Position numbers and translations under genes: made by a program. The notes under the pieces were generated by a model that was not told the origin of the DNA, made no database searches, and saw nothing but the letters and a program-made list of their open reading frames with translations. From NCBI RefSeq assembly GCF_003173715.1, contig NZ_CP029550.1:310001-374000 (forward strand): a DNA stretch of 64,000 bases, read 5' to 3'. This DNA is from Methylobacterium durans (GTDB lineage Bacteria > Pseudomonadota > Alphaproteobacteria > Rhizobiales > Beijerinckiaceae). Shown here piece after piece: positions 9,883-20,885 of the stretch; the stretch's first letter is position 1, and every line of letters begins with the position of its first letter.

Positions 9883-10971
9883 TCACGTGATCGGCGCGTC
9901 CACGGTGCAGACCACGCCGGTCGGCGCGAAATCGATCTCGACCGCCCCGTCGAGGTCGCGGGCGAGGTTGCGCTCGATCAGGCGCGAGCCGAAGCCGCGG
10001 CGCTTCGGCGGCTTCACGGAGGGGCCGCCGACCTCGGTCCAGCGGAAGGCGAGGCGCGGCGGCTCGGACCCGTTGCGCACGGCCCAGTCGATCTCCACCG
10101 CGCCGCCCTCCTTCGAGAGCGCGCCGTACTTCACCGCGTTGGTGGCCAGTTCCTGGATCGCCATGGCGATGGCCAGCGACATGCGCGGGCACAGGCGCAC
10201 CTTGGGCCCCGATATCAGGAATCGCTCGCCGTTGCGGCCCCGGTAGGGCGCGATCGCCTGGGTCACGACCTCGACGAGATCGGCCCCCTCCCAGTTCTCG
10301 CGGGTCAGCACGTCGTGGGCGCGCGACAGGGCCAAAAGCCGGGTCTCCAGGGAGGCGTAGGCCTCGTCGTTGGTGTCGGCGTTGCGCAGCGTCTGCGTTG
10401 CGATCGACTGCACGGTCGCCAGCGTGTTCTTCACCCGGTGGTTCAACTCGTCGATGAGAAGCCGCTGGTGCTCCGCACCCCGCTTCTCGGCCGTCAGGGC
10501 GGTCTTCAGCCGGCTCTCACCCTCGCGCAGCTCCTCCAGGCGCGTGCGCGCCTCGTACTGGCGGCGGCGCCCGCGCAGGGCCGTCCGAACGACGCTGACC
10601 AGCGTCATCGGATGGAACGGACGCTCCAGGAAGGTGACGTTGCCGAGGATCCCGGAGAGGCGCGCCGCCGCCGGGTTCTGCTCGGGGCCCCCACCCCGCC
10701 CGGTCAGCAGCACGAAGGGCATGTCCGACCACGGCGGCTGCGCCTCGATCCAGCGGCTGATCGCGCCGAGATCGGCGGTGCGCACCGCCTCCTCGGTGAG
10801 AAGGGCCATGCCGGCGCCCTCCTCGAGGCCGCGGTGAAGCTCGCTCAGGTCGGCGCAGATCACCGTCGGGATCTGGGCCTCGCCGAGCAGCGAGGCCGCG
10901 ATCGGCGCGTCGCGGCCGAGCGGGGCAAGGATCAGCACGCGCTCCGAGAGCGGGTTGTTGGGCCGCGTCAC
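9883..10971 (-). CDS. HWE/HisKA_2-family histidine kinase with N-terminal pseudo-receiver domain
   Basis: A 362-aa soluble sensor kinase. Residues 1-135 fold like a response-regulator receiver. However, the position expected to hold the phospho-acceptor Asp reads ALLTEEA (57-61), and the conserved Lys is Arg (ERPF, 117), so it looks like a pseudo-receiver. A short coiled segment follows. The HisKA_2/HWE dimerisation motif ELNHRVKNTLA places the phospho-His at 178. The ATPase part has QELATNAVKYGAL and GFGSRLIERNLA. There is no transmembrane segment. The GTG start at 10971 overlaps the kaiC stop as GTGA, which implies coupled translation and a functional link to KaiC. No cognate response regulator is adjacent. 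Confidence 0.85.
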   Translation of the reverse strand: MTRPNNPLSERVLILAPLGRDAPIAASLLGEAQIPTVICADLSELHRGLEEGAGMALLTEEAVRTADLGAISRWIEAQPPWSDMPFVLLTGRGGGPEQNPAAARLSGILGNVTFLERPFHPMTLVSVVRTALRGRRRQYEARTRLEELREGESRLKTALTAEKRGAEHQRLLIDELNHRVKNTLATVQSIATQTLRNADTNDEAYASLETRLLALSRAHDVLTRENWEGADLVEVVTQAIAPYRGRNGERFLISGPKVRLCPRMSLAIAMAIQELATNAVKYGALSKEGGAVEIDWAVRNGSEPPRLAFRWTEVGGPSVKPPKRRGFGSRLIERNLARDLDGAVEIDFAPTGVVCTVDAPIT

Positions 10972-12488
10972 GCTCCGTCCTCGTGCCCCGTCCCGTGTCC
11001 CGACCGAGCAAGATCGCGTTCCGCTCCGACGAAGGTCGGAATCCCACGCAGCACGCCCTGGAAGCCGTCGAGCGGGTCGCCGATCGCGAGACCGCGCGCG
11101 CCGATGCTGTATTCGCGAATCGTGTCCTCGTGCGCGCCCGCTCGTTTCTTGACGACGGAGATCGCCCGCCGGACCCGGCCGAACGCCTCGAAATAGCGCA
11201 GCAGGATCACGGTGTCGGCCAGATAGGTGACGTCGACCGGCGCCTTCATGTCGCCGACGAGGCCGTGCTGGGCCACCGTGAGGAAGGTCGTGGCGCCCTG
11301 CCGGTTGAGGTATTGCAGCAGCTCGTGGACGTGCAGGACGAGGGCGTTCTCCTGCGGCATCGCGGCCTGGTAGCCGTTCAGGCTGTCGATCACCACGGTC
11401 TTGACCGCGTGCTCGTCGACCAGGGCGCGCACCTTGTGGGCGAACTCGCCGGGCGACAATTCGGCGGCATCGACCTGCTCGATGAGGAGCTTGCCCGCGT
11501 CGCACAGGCCTTTCAGGTCGTAGCCCAACTCCCGGGTGCGTTCGAACAGGAGCCCCAGTTCCTCGTCGAAGACGTACATGACCGCCCGCTCGCCGCGGGC
11601 GATCGCCGCCAGCACGTATTGCACGGCGAAGAGCGACTTGCCGGTCCCGGCCGGGCCGAGGATCAGGGCGCTCGAACCCTTCTCGATGCCGCCGCCGAGA
11701 AGCGCGTCGAGCTGCGGGATGCCGCTGAAGAGGCGCTCGCGGGCAAAGCCCGTCTTGTGCTCCAGTGAGACGAGCCGCGGGAAGACCAGCACGCCGCCGG
11801 TGGCGATGTTGAAATCGTGGAATCCGCCGCGGAAGTTCTGGCCGCGGTACTTGATGACCCGCATCCGGCGGCGCTGCGCCCCGTAATCGGGCGCCAGCTC
11901 CTCCAGCCGGACGACGCCGTGGGCGACGCTGTGGACGGTCTTGTCGAGGTTGTCCGCCGTCAGGTCGTCGAGCATCAGGACGGTGATCGCGTGGCGGGCG
12001 AAATAGTGCTTCAGCGCCAGGATCTGGCGGCGGTAGCGGAGCGACGAGCCCGCGAGCAGGCGGATCTCCGACAGGCTGTCGAGGACGATCCGCGACGGTG
12101 CCACGCGATCGACCGCGTCGAAGATCTGCCGGGTCGTCTCGCCGAGTTCGAGATCGGAGGAATAGAGCAGGCTCTGCTGCTGGTTGGCGTCGAGCAGGCT
12201 CTCCGGCGGGATCAGCTCGAAGACCGTGATGCTCGGGTCGAGCTCCCAGCCGTGCGAGGTGGCCGTCTCGCGCAGCTCCTCCTCGGTCTCCGAGAGGGTG
12301 ATGTAGAGGGTCTTCTCGCCTAGGGCAGCGCCGTCGCGCAGGAATTGCAGCGCGATCGTGGTCTTGCCGGTGCCGGGGCTGCCCTCCAGCAGGTAGAGCC
12401 GGTCCCGCACGAGGCCGCCGGAGAGAACGTCGTCGAGGCCGGCGATACCGGTCCTCGCCTTGTCGGACATACCGGCCGTCGCACTCAT
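10968..12488 (-). CDS. kaiC: KaiC-family double-RecA ATPase
   Basis: KaiC proteins are hexameric clock or timing ATPases. Both halves are present in 506 aa. CI has Walker A GSPGTGKT (36-43) and the catalytic acidic cluster SETEEEL (66-71). CII has Walker A GPAGTGKS (278-285) and FDEELG (307-312). The CII phosphorylation site that is Ser431-Thr432 in cyanobacterial KaiC aligns with Thr421-Tyr422 here. Start: ATG at 12488. A second Met (MSDKARTG, 12470) is an alternative, and the longer frame up to 12677 is unlikely. There is no kaiA or kaiB in the window. It is translationally coupled to the pseudo-receiver kinase downstream, so a KaiC-dependent signal output is likely (inference). Confidence 0.93.
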   Translation of the reverse strand: MSATAGMSDKARTGIAGLDDVLSGGLVRDRLYLLEGSPGTGKTTIALQFLRDGAALGEKTLYITLSETEEELRETATSHGWELDPSITVFELIPPESLLDANQQQSLLYSSDLELGETTRQIFDAVDRVAPSRIVLDSLSEIRLLAGSSLRYRRQILALKHYFARHAITVLMLDDLTADNLDKTVHSVAHGVVRLEELAPDYGAQRRRMRVIKYRGQNFRGGFHDFNIATGGVLVFPRLVSLEHKTGFARERLFSGIPQLDALLGGGIEKGSSALILGPAGTGKSLFAVQYVLAAIARGERAVMYVFDEELGLLFERTRELGYDLKGLCDAGKLLIEQVDAAELSPGEFAHKVRALVDEHAVKTVVIDSLNGYQAAMPQENALVLHVHELLQYLNRQGATTFLTVAQHGLVGDMKAPVDVTYLADTVILLRYFEAFGRVRRAISVVKKRAGAHEDTIREYSIGARGLAIGDPLDGFQGVLRGIPTFVGAERDLARSGHGTGHEDGA

Positions 12489-12624
12489 GAAGCCCGGACT
12501 CAGTATACGGAAGCGGGGCCCGCGAAACACGGGCGCGCCGGCGGCGCCGCTCCTCTCTAAACGCACCTCCGGGATGTACCAAGCGAGCCCGGTTGACAAC
12601 CCGGGCGCGTGCGTCCGCACCGCC

Positions 12625-13629
12625 TCAGAGCCATTTCTTCCAGCGGAAGAAGACATAGGGGAGCACGGCCGCGACAACCATCATCAGCACTGCCATCGGG
12701 TAGCCGAAAGGCCATTCGAGCTCCGGCATTGCTTTGAAGTTCATGCCGTAGATCGAGGCGATCAGGGTCGGCGGCATGAACACGACCGCCATGACGGAGA
12801 ACAACTTGATGATGTTGTTCTGCTCGAGGTTCACGAGCCCGAGCGTTGCGTCGAGGAGGAACTGGATCTTGGTCGAGAGGAAGGTCGCGTGCTCCTCCAG
12901 CGACTGCAGGTCGCGCAAGGTCGAGCGCACGTCCTCGCGCAATTCGCGGGGCGCCTTGTTTGTCCGGTAGGTCGCCGAGAGCGAGAGCAAGATGCGCTCC
13001 ATCGAGACGAGGCTCTCGCGCTGCTTCGAGATCAGGTCGCCGTGGCGACCGAGCGCGCGGAGCGTGTCCTGCAGCGCGGTGTTGCGCACGCTCGGGTCGT
13101 CCTGGACCTCGAAGATCTTGCCCGAGAGCCGGTCGATCCGCTCGCCCTGGAGCTGGAGCACGTCCGCCGCCCGGTCGATCACCGCCTCGATCAGCCCGGC
13201 GAGGATGGACTCGCCGGAGGTGATCCCGGCCGGTCCGTTGCCCGTCGTGCGGCCCGCGCGCTGCGTGTACATCCGGAACGCCTGCGGCTCCTCGTAGCGG
13301 ACGGTGACGAGGCGGTTCTCGCGCAGGATGAAGGTGATGCCGGCAAGCCCCGGATCCTCGGAATCGCTCACCTTGCTCAGCACCCGGCCCGTCATGTAGC
13401 GGGCGCCCTCCTCGACGTAGAGGAGTTCGGAGGGCTCGATGTCCTTCATCTCCTCGCGGGTCGGCACCTGGATGCCCATGAAGGCCTCGACCTTGAGGTC
13501 CTCCTCCCGGGTCGGTCGGATCATGTCGAGCCAGACCGTGTCGTCGGGAATCGGGTCCTGAAGGTCGAGGGGGCGCCGTTCGAGCAGGATCTGACCGGCG
13601 CCGGCGGCCGGCTGGTGGATGAAGATCAC
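12625..13629 (-). CDS. corA: CorA-family magnesium/cobalt transporter
   Basis: CorA is a pentameric Mg2+ channel. The 334-aa protein has the long acidic N-terminal cytoplasmic domain and the stalk helix. Two C-terminal transmembrane helices are separated by the diagnostic YGMNF loop, and it ends in the basic tail FFRWKKWL. The start is GTG at 13629, eight bases after the stop of the preceding SDR gene. corA may therefore be read from the end of the acyl-CoA operon. Confidence 0.94.
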   Translation of the reverse strand: MIFIHQPAAGAGQILLERRPLDLQDPIPDDTVWLDMIRPTREEDLKVEAFMGIQVPTREEMKDIEPSELLYVEEGARYMTGRVLSKVSDSEDPGLAGITFILRENRLVTVRYEEPQAFRMYTQRAGRTTGNGPAGITSGESILAGLIEAVIDRAADVLQLQGERIDRLSGKIFEVQDDPSVRNTALQDTLRALGRHGDLISKQRESLVSMERILLSLSATYRTNKAPRELREDVRSTLRDLQSLEEHATFLSTKIQFLLDATLGLVNLEQNNIIKLFSVMAVVFMPPTLIASIYGMNFKAMPELEWPFGYPMAVLMMVVAAVLPYVFFRWKKWL

Positions 13630-13637
13630 GAGGTCTC

Positions 13638-14497
13638 TCAGGCGAAAGCGTTCGGTGGCGGTACGCTCGCATCCGGCACGAAGAAGTCCGGCGCAAGGGG
13701 AATGCCGGGTGTGACGCGGTATTTTGAAAAGTCCGTGACGCCGCTCTCGGCGAGGAAGCTGTCGTCGATCAGGAAACGGCCCGTGACCTCGCGGGACGGC
13801 ATCAGGAACAGGGTGTGGGCCGCGTCCGCCATGATCTCGGGCGTGCGGCTCGCCTGCATCAGCGCCTCGCCGCCGAGCAGATTGTTGACGGCCGCCGTCG
13901 CGATCGTGGTGCGGGCCAGAGCGCGTTGACGGCGATGCCGGCGCGGCGAAGCTCGCCCGAGAGGCCGAGCACGCAGAGCGACATGCCGAACTTCGCCATC
14001 GTGTAGGCGAGATGGGGCGCAAACCACTTCTCCTGCATGTCGAGGGGCGGCGACAACATCAGGATGTGCGGGTTCTCGGCCTTCTCCAGATGCGGGATCG
14101 CGTATTTCGAGACCATGTAGGTGCCGCGCGTGTTGATCTGATGCATCAGGTCGAAGCGCTTCATCTCGGTCTGCGGCGTGCGCGTCAGCGAGATCGCGCT
14201 CGCGTTGTTCACCACGATGTCGATGCCGCCGAAAGTCTCCGCCGTCCGGGCGATGGCATTCGCGACGCTCTCCTCCTCGCGCACGTCGACGACGAGGGGC
14301 AGCGCCCGGCCGCCCGCCGCCTCGATCTCGGCCGCGGCGGTGTGGATGGTGCCCGCGAGCTTCGGATGCGGCGTCTCGGTCTTCGCCGCGATTGCCACGT
14401 TCGCGCCGTCCCGGGCCGCGCGCAGGCCGATCGCGAGGCCGATGCCCCGCGAGGCGCCGGTGATGAACAGGGTCTTGCCCTTCAGTGATCCGTGCAT
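13638..14497 (-). CDS. SDR-family oxidoreductase, HSDL2-like (frameshifted)
   Basis: A short-chain dehydrogenase with the nucleotide motif TGASRGIG near residue 15 and NNAS. Catalytic Ser/Tyr/Lys residues lie in LMLSPPLD and YTMAKFG. The layout (GSLKGKTLFITGASRGIGL, HPKLAGTI) resembles HSDL2-type SDRs. The frame breaks at a G run at 13913-13915. Adding one base turns GIAVNALWP into a continuous frame through TTIATAAVNNLLGG and gives 286 aa. It is fourth in the acyl-CoA dehydrogenase operon and lies 22 bases from the previous SDR. The break is likely an assembly deletion. Confidence 0.87.
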
Positions 14498-14519
14498 CGG
14501 TCCCTCCCCGCGCTCGTGA

Positions 14520-15365
14520 CTATCGGTCGATCCGGAGGCGCGGCGGGCGCGTTCCGTCCGCGTCGGTGAAGCCGTAGGCATCGGCGAGGTCGGCGGCGTG
14601 CAGGATCTGCCCGGCCCGCTCGGCGACGTTCGGGTCGGCCGCGAGCGCGGCGAGCGCGCGGCCCGCGTAGAGCGGGCTCTCCGTGGCCTCGTCACCCTGG
14701 CCGAGGTCGCGCACCCGCTCGGTGCGCACGTGACCGGGCGACAGGCCGAGCGCGGTGACGCCGTGCGGCCGCAGCTCCTCGGCGAAGGCGAGCGCCAGCC
14801 GGTTCGTCGCCGCCTTGGCGACGTCGTAGAAGAGGTCGCCGAGATAGCCGTGCTGCGTATCGACGGAGACGAGGGCGATCAGCCCGCCCTTCGCCGAGAC
14901 CATCGCGGGCGCCACCGCCCGCGCCAGCAGGAGCCCGGCATAGGGGCCGCCTTCGAGGAAGCGGCCGAACGGCTCGGCGGAGCGGCGCCAGAACGGCGTG
15001 CCCCAGCCCGTCCCGTCCGGGTAGCGGGTGCCGTCGAAGCCCTCGTTGCCGCCCCACACGCTCGACACCGCGACGTCGATCCGGCCGAAGCGGCGCAGCA
15101 CCCAGCGGATCAGCTCGTCGACGGCGCGCTCGCTCAGGTGGTCGCAGAGGTAATGGTGGCCGCGGCCGCCGGCGGCGTCGACCTCGCGGGCGGTGTCCTC
15201 GATCGCCTCGGGGCGCATCTCGGTGCGCGCTCCGGTCTCGCTCGACCGGGCGGTCACGATGACGGTCGCGCCCGCTTCGCCGAGCCCCCGCGCGATGCCG
15301 CGCCCGACGCCCCGCGAGGCCCCCGCCACGAGGCAGACGCGGCCGCCGAGGTCGGGCACGCTCAC
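14520..15365 (-). CDS. SDR-family oxidoreductase, DHRS1-like
   Basis: A 281-aa classical short-chain dehydrogenase. The cofactor motif GASRGVGRG is at 15-23. The catalytic Ser is in LIALVSVDTQHGYLG, and Tyr and Lys are in FYDVAKAATNRL. The unusual active-site spacing and the DGTRYPDGTGWGTPFW insert resemble DHRS1-type SDRs. Substrate unknown; its position suggests a hydroxyacyl or ketoacyl intermediate (inference). Its start overlaps the enoyl-CoA hydratase stop by four bases. Confidence 0.88.
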   Translation of the reverse strand: MSVPDLGGRVCLVAGASRGVGRGIARGLGEAGATVIVTARSSETGARTEMRPEAIEDTAREVDAAGGRGHHYLCDHLSERAVDELIRWVLRRFGRIDVAVSSVWGGNEGFDGTRYPDGTGWGTPFWRRSAEPFGRFLEGGPYAGLLLARAVAPAMVSAKGGLIALVSVDTQHGYLGDLFYDVAKAATNRLALAFAEELRPHGVTALGLSPGHVRTERVRDLGQGDEATESPLYAGRALAALAADPNVAERAGQILHAADLADAYGFTDADGTRPPRLRIDR

Positions 15366-16141
15366 GCGGCGGCGTCCGCTTTGGGCTTCCCGGCCCCGCG
15401 CGCGAAGAAGGCCCGGAAGGCGCTCTGCGCCTCCTCGGAGCGGAGCTGCGCGTCGAAGGCCACGGCCTCGGCCTCCAGCGCCGCCTCGACCGCCGCCTGG
15501 TCGCCGCGGATCAGCCGGCGGGTCGCCGCGACGGCCCCGCGCGGCAGGGCGGCGAGGCGCTGTGCCTGGGCCATCGCGTGCTCGGCCAGCATGTCGGCCG
15601 GGATCACCGCGTTGGCGAGGCCGAGCCCGACCGCGGTGTCGGCGTCGTAGGCCTCCGACAGCATCAGCATCTCGGTGGCGCGCAGGGTCCCGACCCGGCG
15701 CGGCAGCAGGTAGCTGGAGGCCGCCTCCGGCACGAGGCCGAGCTCGACGAACGGCATCCGGAAGCGCGCGGACGGGCTCGCGTAGACGAGGTCGCAGTGG
15801 AGGGTCAGCGTGGTGCCGATGCCGACCGCGATCCCGTCGACGGCCGCCACCATCGGCGTCCGGGTGCGGGCGAGCTGCCGGATGAAGCGCAAGGGGGGCG
15901 ATTCGGCGAAGGGCCCCTCGGCCATGGCGACGAAGTCGGCGAGGTCATTGCCCGCCGTGAACACGCCCGCACTTCCCGAGAACAGCACGGCGCCGATGCC
16001 CGACCCCTCCGCGTCGGCCGAGACCAGCGCCTCGCGCATGGCCTCGTACATCGTGCCGATGATCGCGTTCTTCTTTTCGGGGCGCCGAATCGTGATCGCT
16101 CGGACGGGTCCGTGATCCTCGATTCCGATCGGCTCGCTCAT
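15362..16141 (-). CDS. Enoyl-CoA hydratase/isomerase family protein
   Basis: A 259-aa crotonase-fold protein that would hydrate or isomerise an enoyl-CoA. It has the oxyanion-hole segments FSGSAGVFTAGNDLADF and AVDGIAVGIGTTLTLHCDLV, and FVELGLVPEAASSYLLPRRVG, where Glu of LVPEA corresponds to a catalytic position. Start: ATG at 16141; the extension to 16237 is non-conserved. It sits 25 bases after the acyl-CoA dehydrogenase and overlaps the following SDR, so this is a tight operon. Confidence 0.92.
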   Translation of the reverse strand: MSEPIGIEDHGPVRAITIRRPEKKNAIIGTMYEAMREALVSADAEGSGIGAVLFSGSAGVFTAGNDLADFVAMAEGPFAESPPLRFIRQLARTRTPMVAAVDGIAVGIGTTLTLHCDLVYASPSARFRMPFVELGLVPEAASSYLLPRRVGTLRATEMLMLSEAYDADTAVGLGLANAVIPADMLAEHAMAQAQRLAALPRGAVAATRRLIRGDQAAVEAALEAEAVAFDAQLRSEEAQSAFRAFFARGAGKPKADAAA

Positions 16142-16166
16142 CTGGGATTTCCCGCTTGCGTTGATA

Positions 16167-17936
<1,770 letters not shown>

Positions 17937-18087
17937 GGTCATCCCCTCCCGCGCCGTCTTCGGCGGCGCTGTCCCTGACGGTCTCGGCGTTTGACGTCGG
18001 TGCCCGGCCGGGAATAGGCCCGCACGCGTCGCACCGCCGACATACGCCCGAACGGCGCACCCCGTCACGGTCGGAGATAGTTTATAT

Positions 18088-19098
18088 ATGAACGATCTCG
18101 GGTCAATGCCCGCTGAATGCTCGTCCGGGACGACGCGCCGCCTGCGCGGCGACGCGGCCGGCATCGCCGAGGCCGCGCGGCTCCTCGCCCGCGGCGATCT
18201 CGTCGCCTTCCCGACCGAGACGGTCTACGGCCTCGGTGCCGACGCGACCGACGCGGTTGCCGTGGCCCGGATCTTCGCGGCCAAGGAGCGCCCGCGCTTC
18301 AACCCGCTGATCGCGCATCTGCCGGACACGGCGACTGCCCGCGCCGAGGGGGATTTCGACGCGGCCGCTTCGCGCCTCGCCGAGGCGTTCTGGCCCGGGC
18401 CCCTGACGCTCGTCGTGCCGGCGCACGAGCAAACTTCGGTCTGCGATCTCGCCCGCGCGGGCTTGGCGAGCCTCGCGCTGCGGGTGCCGGCGAGCGCGCT
18501 CGCGCAGGATCTTCTCGCCCGGGTCGGGCGGCCGATCGCCGCGCCGTCGGCCAACCGTTCAGGCCGCGTCAGCCCGACCAGCGCCGCGCACGTGCTGGGT
18601 GATCTCGACGGCCGGGCGGCCGCGGTGCTCGACGGCGGCGCGACGCCGGTCGGCCTCGAGTCGACGGTGATCGCCTGCCTCGGCGGGAAGCCGCGCCTGC
18701 TCCGGCCGGGCGGCGTGCCGCGAGAGGCGATCCGCGCGGTTCTGGGCACGGAACTGCTCGACGCCGAGGCCGACTCGGTCGAGCGCCCGGTCGGCCCAGG
18801 GCTGCTCGCCTCCCACTACGCGCCGCGGGCGCGGGTGCGCCTCGATGCCGAGCGAATCGAGCCGGGTGAGGCCGCGCTCCTGTTCGGGCCGGACTCGCTG
18901 CCGGGCCTCGTCGACGCGCGCGCCGTCATCAATCTCAGCCAGCAGGGCGATCCGGCCGAGGCAGCCGCCCGCCTGTTCGCGGCCCTGCGCGATCTCGACG
19001 CCTCGGGCGCGGCGGTGATCGCGGTGGCGCGGGTGCCGATGGCGGACCTCGGCGAGGCCATCAACGATCGCCTCAGAAGGGCTGCCGCGCCTCGGTAG
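18088..19098 (+). CDS. L-threonylcarbamoyladenylate synthase (TsaC/Sua5 type)
   Basis: This enzyme makes threonylcarbamoyl-AMP for the t6A37 modification of tRNA. The protein is 336 aa, the two-domain Sua5 form. The YrdC domain (about 20-210) has GDLVAFPTETVYGLGADA, KERPRFNPLIAHL, FWPGPLTLVV, PSANRSGRVSPT and ESTVIACL. The C-terminal Sua5 domain starts at the linker GPGLLASHYAPRA. A TATATA stretch lies directly before the ATG at 18088. The ATG at 18106 is therefore a possible true start if that stretch is the promoter -10. Confidence 0.93.
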   Translation: MNDLGSMPAECSSGTTRRLRGDAAGIAEAARLLARGDLVAFPTETVYGLGADATDAVAVARIFAAKERPRFNPLIAHLPDTATARAEGDFDAAASRLAEAFWPGPLTLVVPAHEQTSVCDLARAGLASLALRVPASALAQDLLARVGRPIAAPSANRSGRVSPTSAAHVLGDLDGRAAAVLDGGATPVGLESTVIACLGGKPRLLRPGGVPREAIRAVLGTELLDAEADSVERPVGPGLLASHYAPRARVRLDAERIEPGEAALLFGPDSLPGLVDARAVINLSQQGDPAEAAARLFAALRDLDASGAAVIAVARVPMADLGEAINDRLRRAAAPR

Positions 19099-19190
19099 AA
19101 ATATTTCTGTGAGGCGCGGAACCAACGCGCTGGGCCGCCCGTTAATGGGTCACGAAGGCCAGTTCAGCCCCCAATGGCCTTTTTCCTTCC

Positions 19191-19218
19191 AAGGCTCGGA
19201 GCAATCCGAGCCTTTTTT
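19191..19218 (+). terminator. Rho-independent terminator downstream of tsaC/sua5
   Basis: A perfect 10-bp stem (19191-19200 with 19205-19214, loop gcaa) runs into a six-base T tract. It lies between convergent genes and is the best canonical terminator in the window. Confidence 0.9.
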
Positions 19219-19241
19219 CTTGAGCTGGCCGCCGCGCCCCA

Positions 19242-19841
19242 TCAGCCCGCGAGCTTCGCGGCGATCTGCGCCACGTGGCGGCCCTGGAAGCGGGCGCCGT
19301 CGAGCTCGACCTGGCTCGGCTGACGGCTGCCGTCGCCGTCCGCGATCGTCGTCGCGCCGTAGGGCGTGCCGCCCTTCACCGCCTCGACGCCGTTGAGACC
19401 CGGGAAGGCGTAGGGCAGGCCGACGATCACCATGCCGTGATGCAGGAGCACGGTGTGGAAGCTCGTCAGGGTGGTCTCCTGGCCGCCATGCTGGGACGCC
19501 GTCGAGGTGAAGACCGATCCGACCTTGCCGACGAGCTTGCCCGCGGCCCACAGACCGCCGGTCTGGTCGATGAACTGCTTCATCTGCGCCGCCATGTTGC
19601 CGTAGCGGGTCGGCGTGCCGAAGATGATCGCGTCGTAGTCGCCGAGTTCGTTCGGATCCGCGATCGGGGCCGCCTGATCGAGCTTGTAATGGAACTGCTT
19701 GGCGACCTCCTCGGGTACCAGCTCGGGCACGCGCTTCACGCTGACTTCGGCACCCGCCTCGCGCGCGCCCTCGGCAGCCGCCTGCGCGAGCTGCTCCACG
19801 TGGCCCCAGGACGAGTAGTACAGCACCAGAACCTTCGCCAT
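19242..19841 (-). CDS. wrbA: NAD(P)H:quinone oxidoreductase WrbA
   Basis: WrbA is an FMN flavoprotein that reduces quinones by two electrons. The 199-aa protein begins [16 protein letters not shown] (FMN phosphate loop). It has [19 protein letters not shown] and [15 protein letters not shown], and ends [13 protein letters not shown]; all are WrbA signatures. The start at 19841 matches the family start exactly. It is divergent from a lysR gene 163 bases away that is a plausible regulator. Confidence 0.96.
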   Translation of the reverse strand: MAKVLVLYYSSWGHVEQLAQAAAEGAREAGAEVSVKRVPELVPEEVAKQFHYKLDQAAPIADPNELGDYDAIIFGTPTRYGNMAAQMKQFIDQTGGLWAAGKLVGKVGSVFTSTASQHGGQETTLTSFHTVLLHHGMVIVGLPYAFPGLNGVEAVKGGTPYGATTIADGDGSRQPSQVELDGARFQGRHVAQIAAKLAG

Positions 19842-19957
19842 CGCGGCACTCTCCACGGTTTGTTCGGAACGGACCCGGTCGCGCGGCCAGGATGGCCGGC
19901 GCCGGCCTCGATCGCCACCGATATCGTGCTTCCGCTCCTTGCCGAAATGCCCCACGC

Positions 19958-19984
19958 TGCAAGATCGTCTTTGCAATTCTGCAA
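19958..19984. promoter_or_regulatory. Candidate LysR operator in the wrbA-lysR divergent region
   Basis: Three TGCAA/TTGCA half-sites lie here: TGCAA at 19958-19962, TTGCA at 19971-19975 and TGCAA at 19980-19984. The last two form an inverted repeat with a four-base gap that contains the T-N11-A pattern of LysR-type sites. It lies about 20 bases before the lysR start, as expected for autoregulation and control of wrbA (inference). Confidence 0.5.
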
Positions 19985-20004
19985 GCTTGACTGATCGGAC
20001 GTGC

Positions 20005-20885
20005 ATGGGCCTCGACTGGGACGATTTCCGCCTCGTGAAGGCGATCGCCGAGCGCGGCGGGCTGACCCACGCCGCCGAGGCCCTGGCGATCAATCACTCG
20101 ACGGCCTTCCGCCGCCTCGCGGCGATCGAGGCGAGCCTCGACGCGCGGCTCTTCGAGCGCCACCGCTCCGGCTACGTCCCGACCGCGGCAGGCGAGGCGA
20201 TGGTGCGCGCCGCCGCCCGCATGGAGACCGACGTCGTCACGTTCTCCCGCGAGATGGCGGGCAAGGCGCAGGCGCCGGCAGGGGAACTCCGCGTCACCGC
20301 GGCGGCGAGCTTCGTGGCGACCGTGATGATGCCGTTGCTCGGCCAGTTCTGTACCCGCTACCCGGAGATCCGCCTCGATCTGGTCGTGTCCGAAGAGGCG
20401 CTGAACCTGTCGCGGCGGGACGCGGACGTGGCGCTGCGCGCGAGCGACGGGCCGCCGCCGACCCTCGTCGGGCGGCGGCTCGCCGACATCGCCTGGGCGA
20501 TCTACGGGCCGGCTGACGGCCCGCGCGAGATCGCGGGGCGGGACTGGGTTTCGCCGAGCGAGGGCGTGGGCGGCGGCCGCCACGCCCGCTTCGTGCAGGC
20601 ACGCGCCGAGAAGAGCCGGGTCCGGCTCCGGCTGAACACGGTGCTCGGTCTCGCCGAGGCAGTGGAGGCCGGGATCGGCATCGGCCCGCTGCCCTGCATG
20701 CAGGGCGACGCGTCGCCAGGGCTTCGCCGCCTCGGCCCACCGGAGCCCGACCTCGCCAGCACCCTGTGGCTCCTGACGCATCCGGACCTGCGCCACGCCC
20801 CGCGCGTGCGGGCCTTCATGGATTTCATGGCCGAGGAGACCGCGCCGATGCGCCCGCTCTTCGCGGGGCCCGGCCACTCACCTGA
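20005..20885 (+). CDS. LysR-family transcriptional regulator (frameshifted near its C-terminus)
   Basis: A LysR regulator. The N-terminal winged HTH (residues about 3-62) has [27 protein letters not shown] and TAAGEAM. The substrate-binding domain (about 90-285) has [11 protein letters not shown] and [10 protein letters not shown]. As written, the frame runs on without a stop far into the antisense of greA and the reductase gene, which is not credible. Adding one base in the GGGGCCC run at about 20865-20871 gives a 293-aa protein ending ...ARPLT at 20885, the usual LysR length. It is divergent from wrbA, its probable target. Confidence 0.85.

Noticed and set aside
9076..11196. A 706-codon plus-strand frame across the SRAP and kinase genes
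   Set aside because: It is the antisense of well-supported genes; translation is His/Arg/Asp-rich with no domain.
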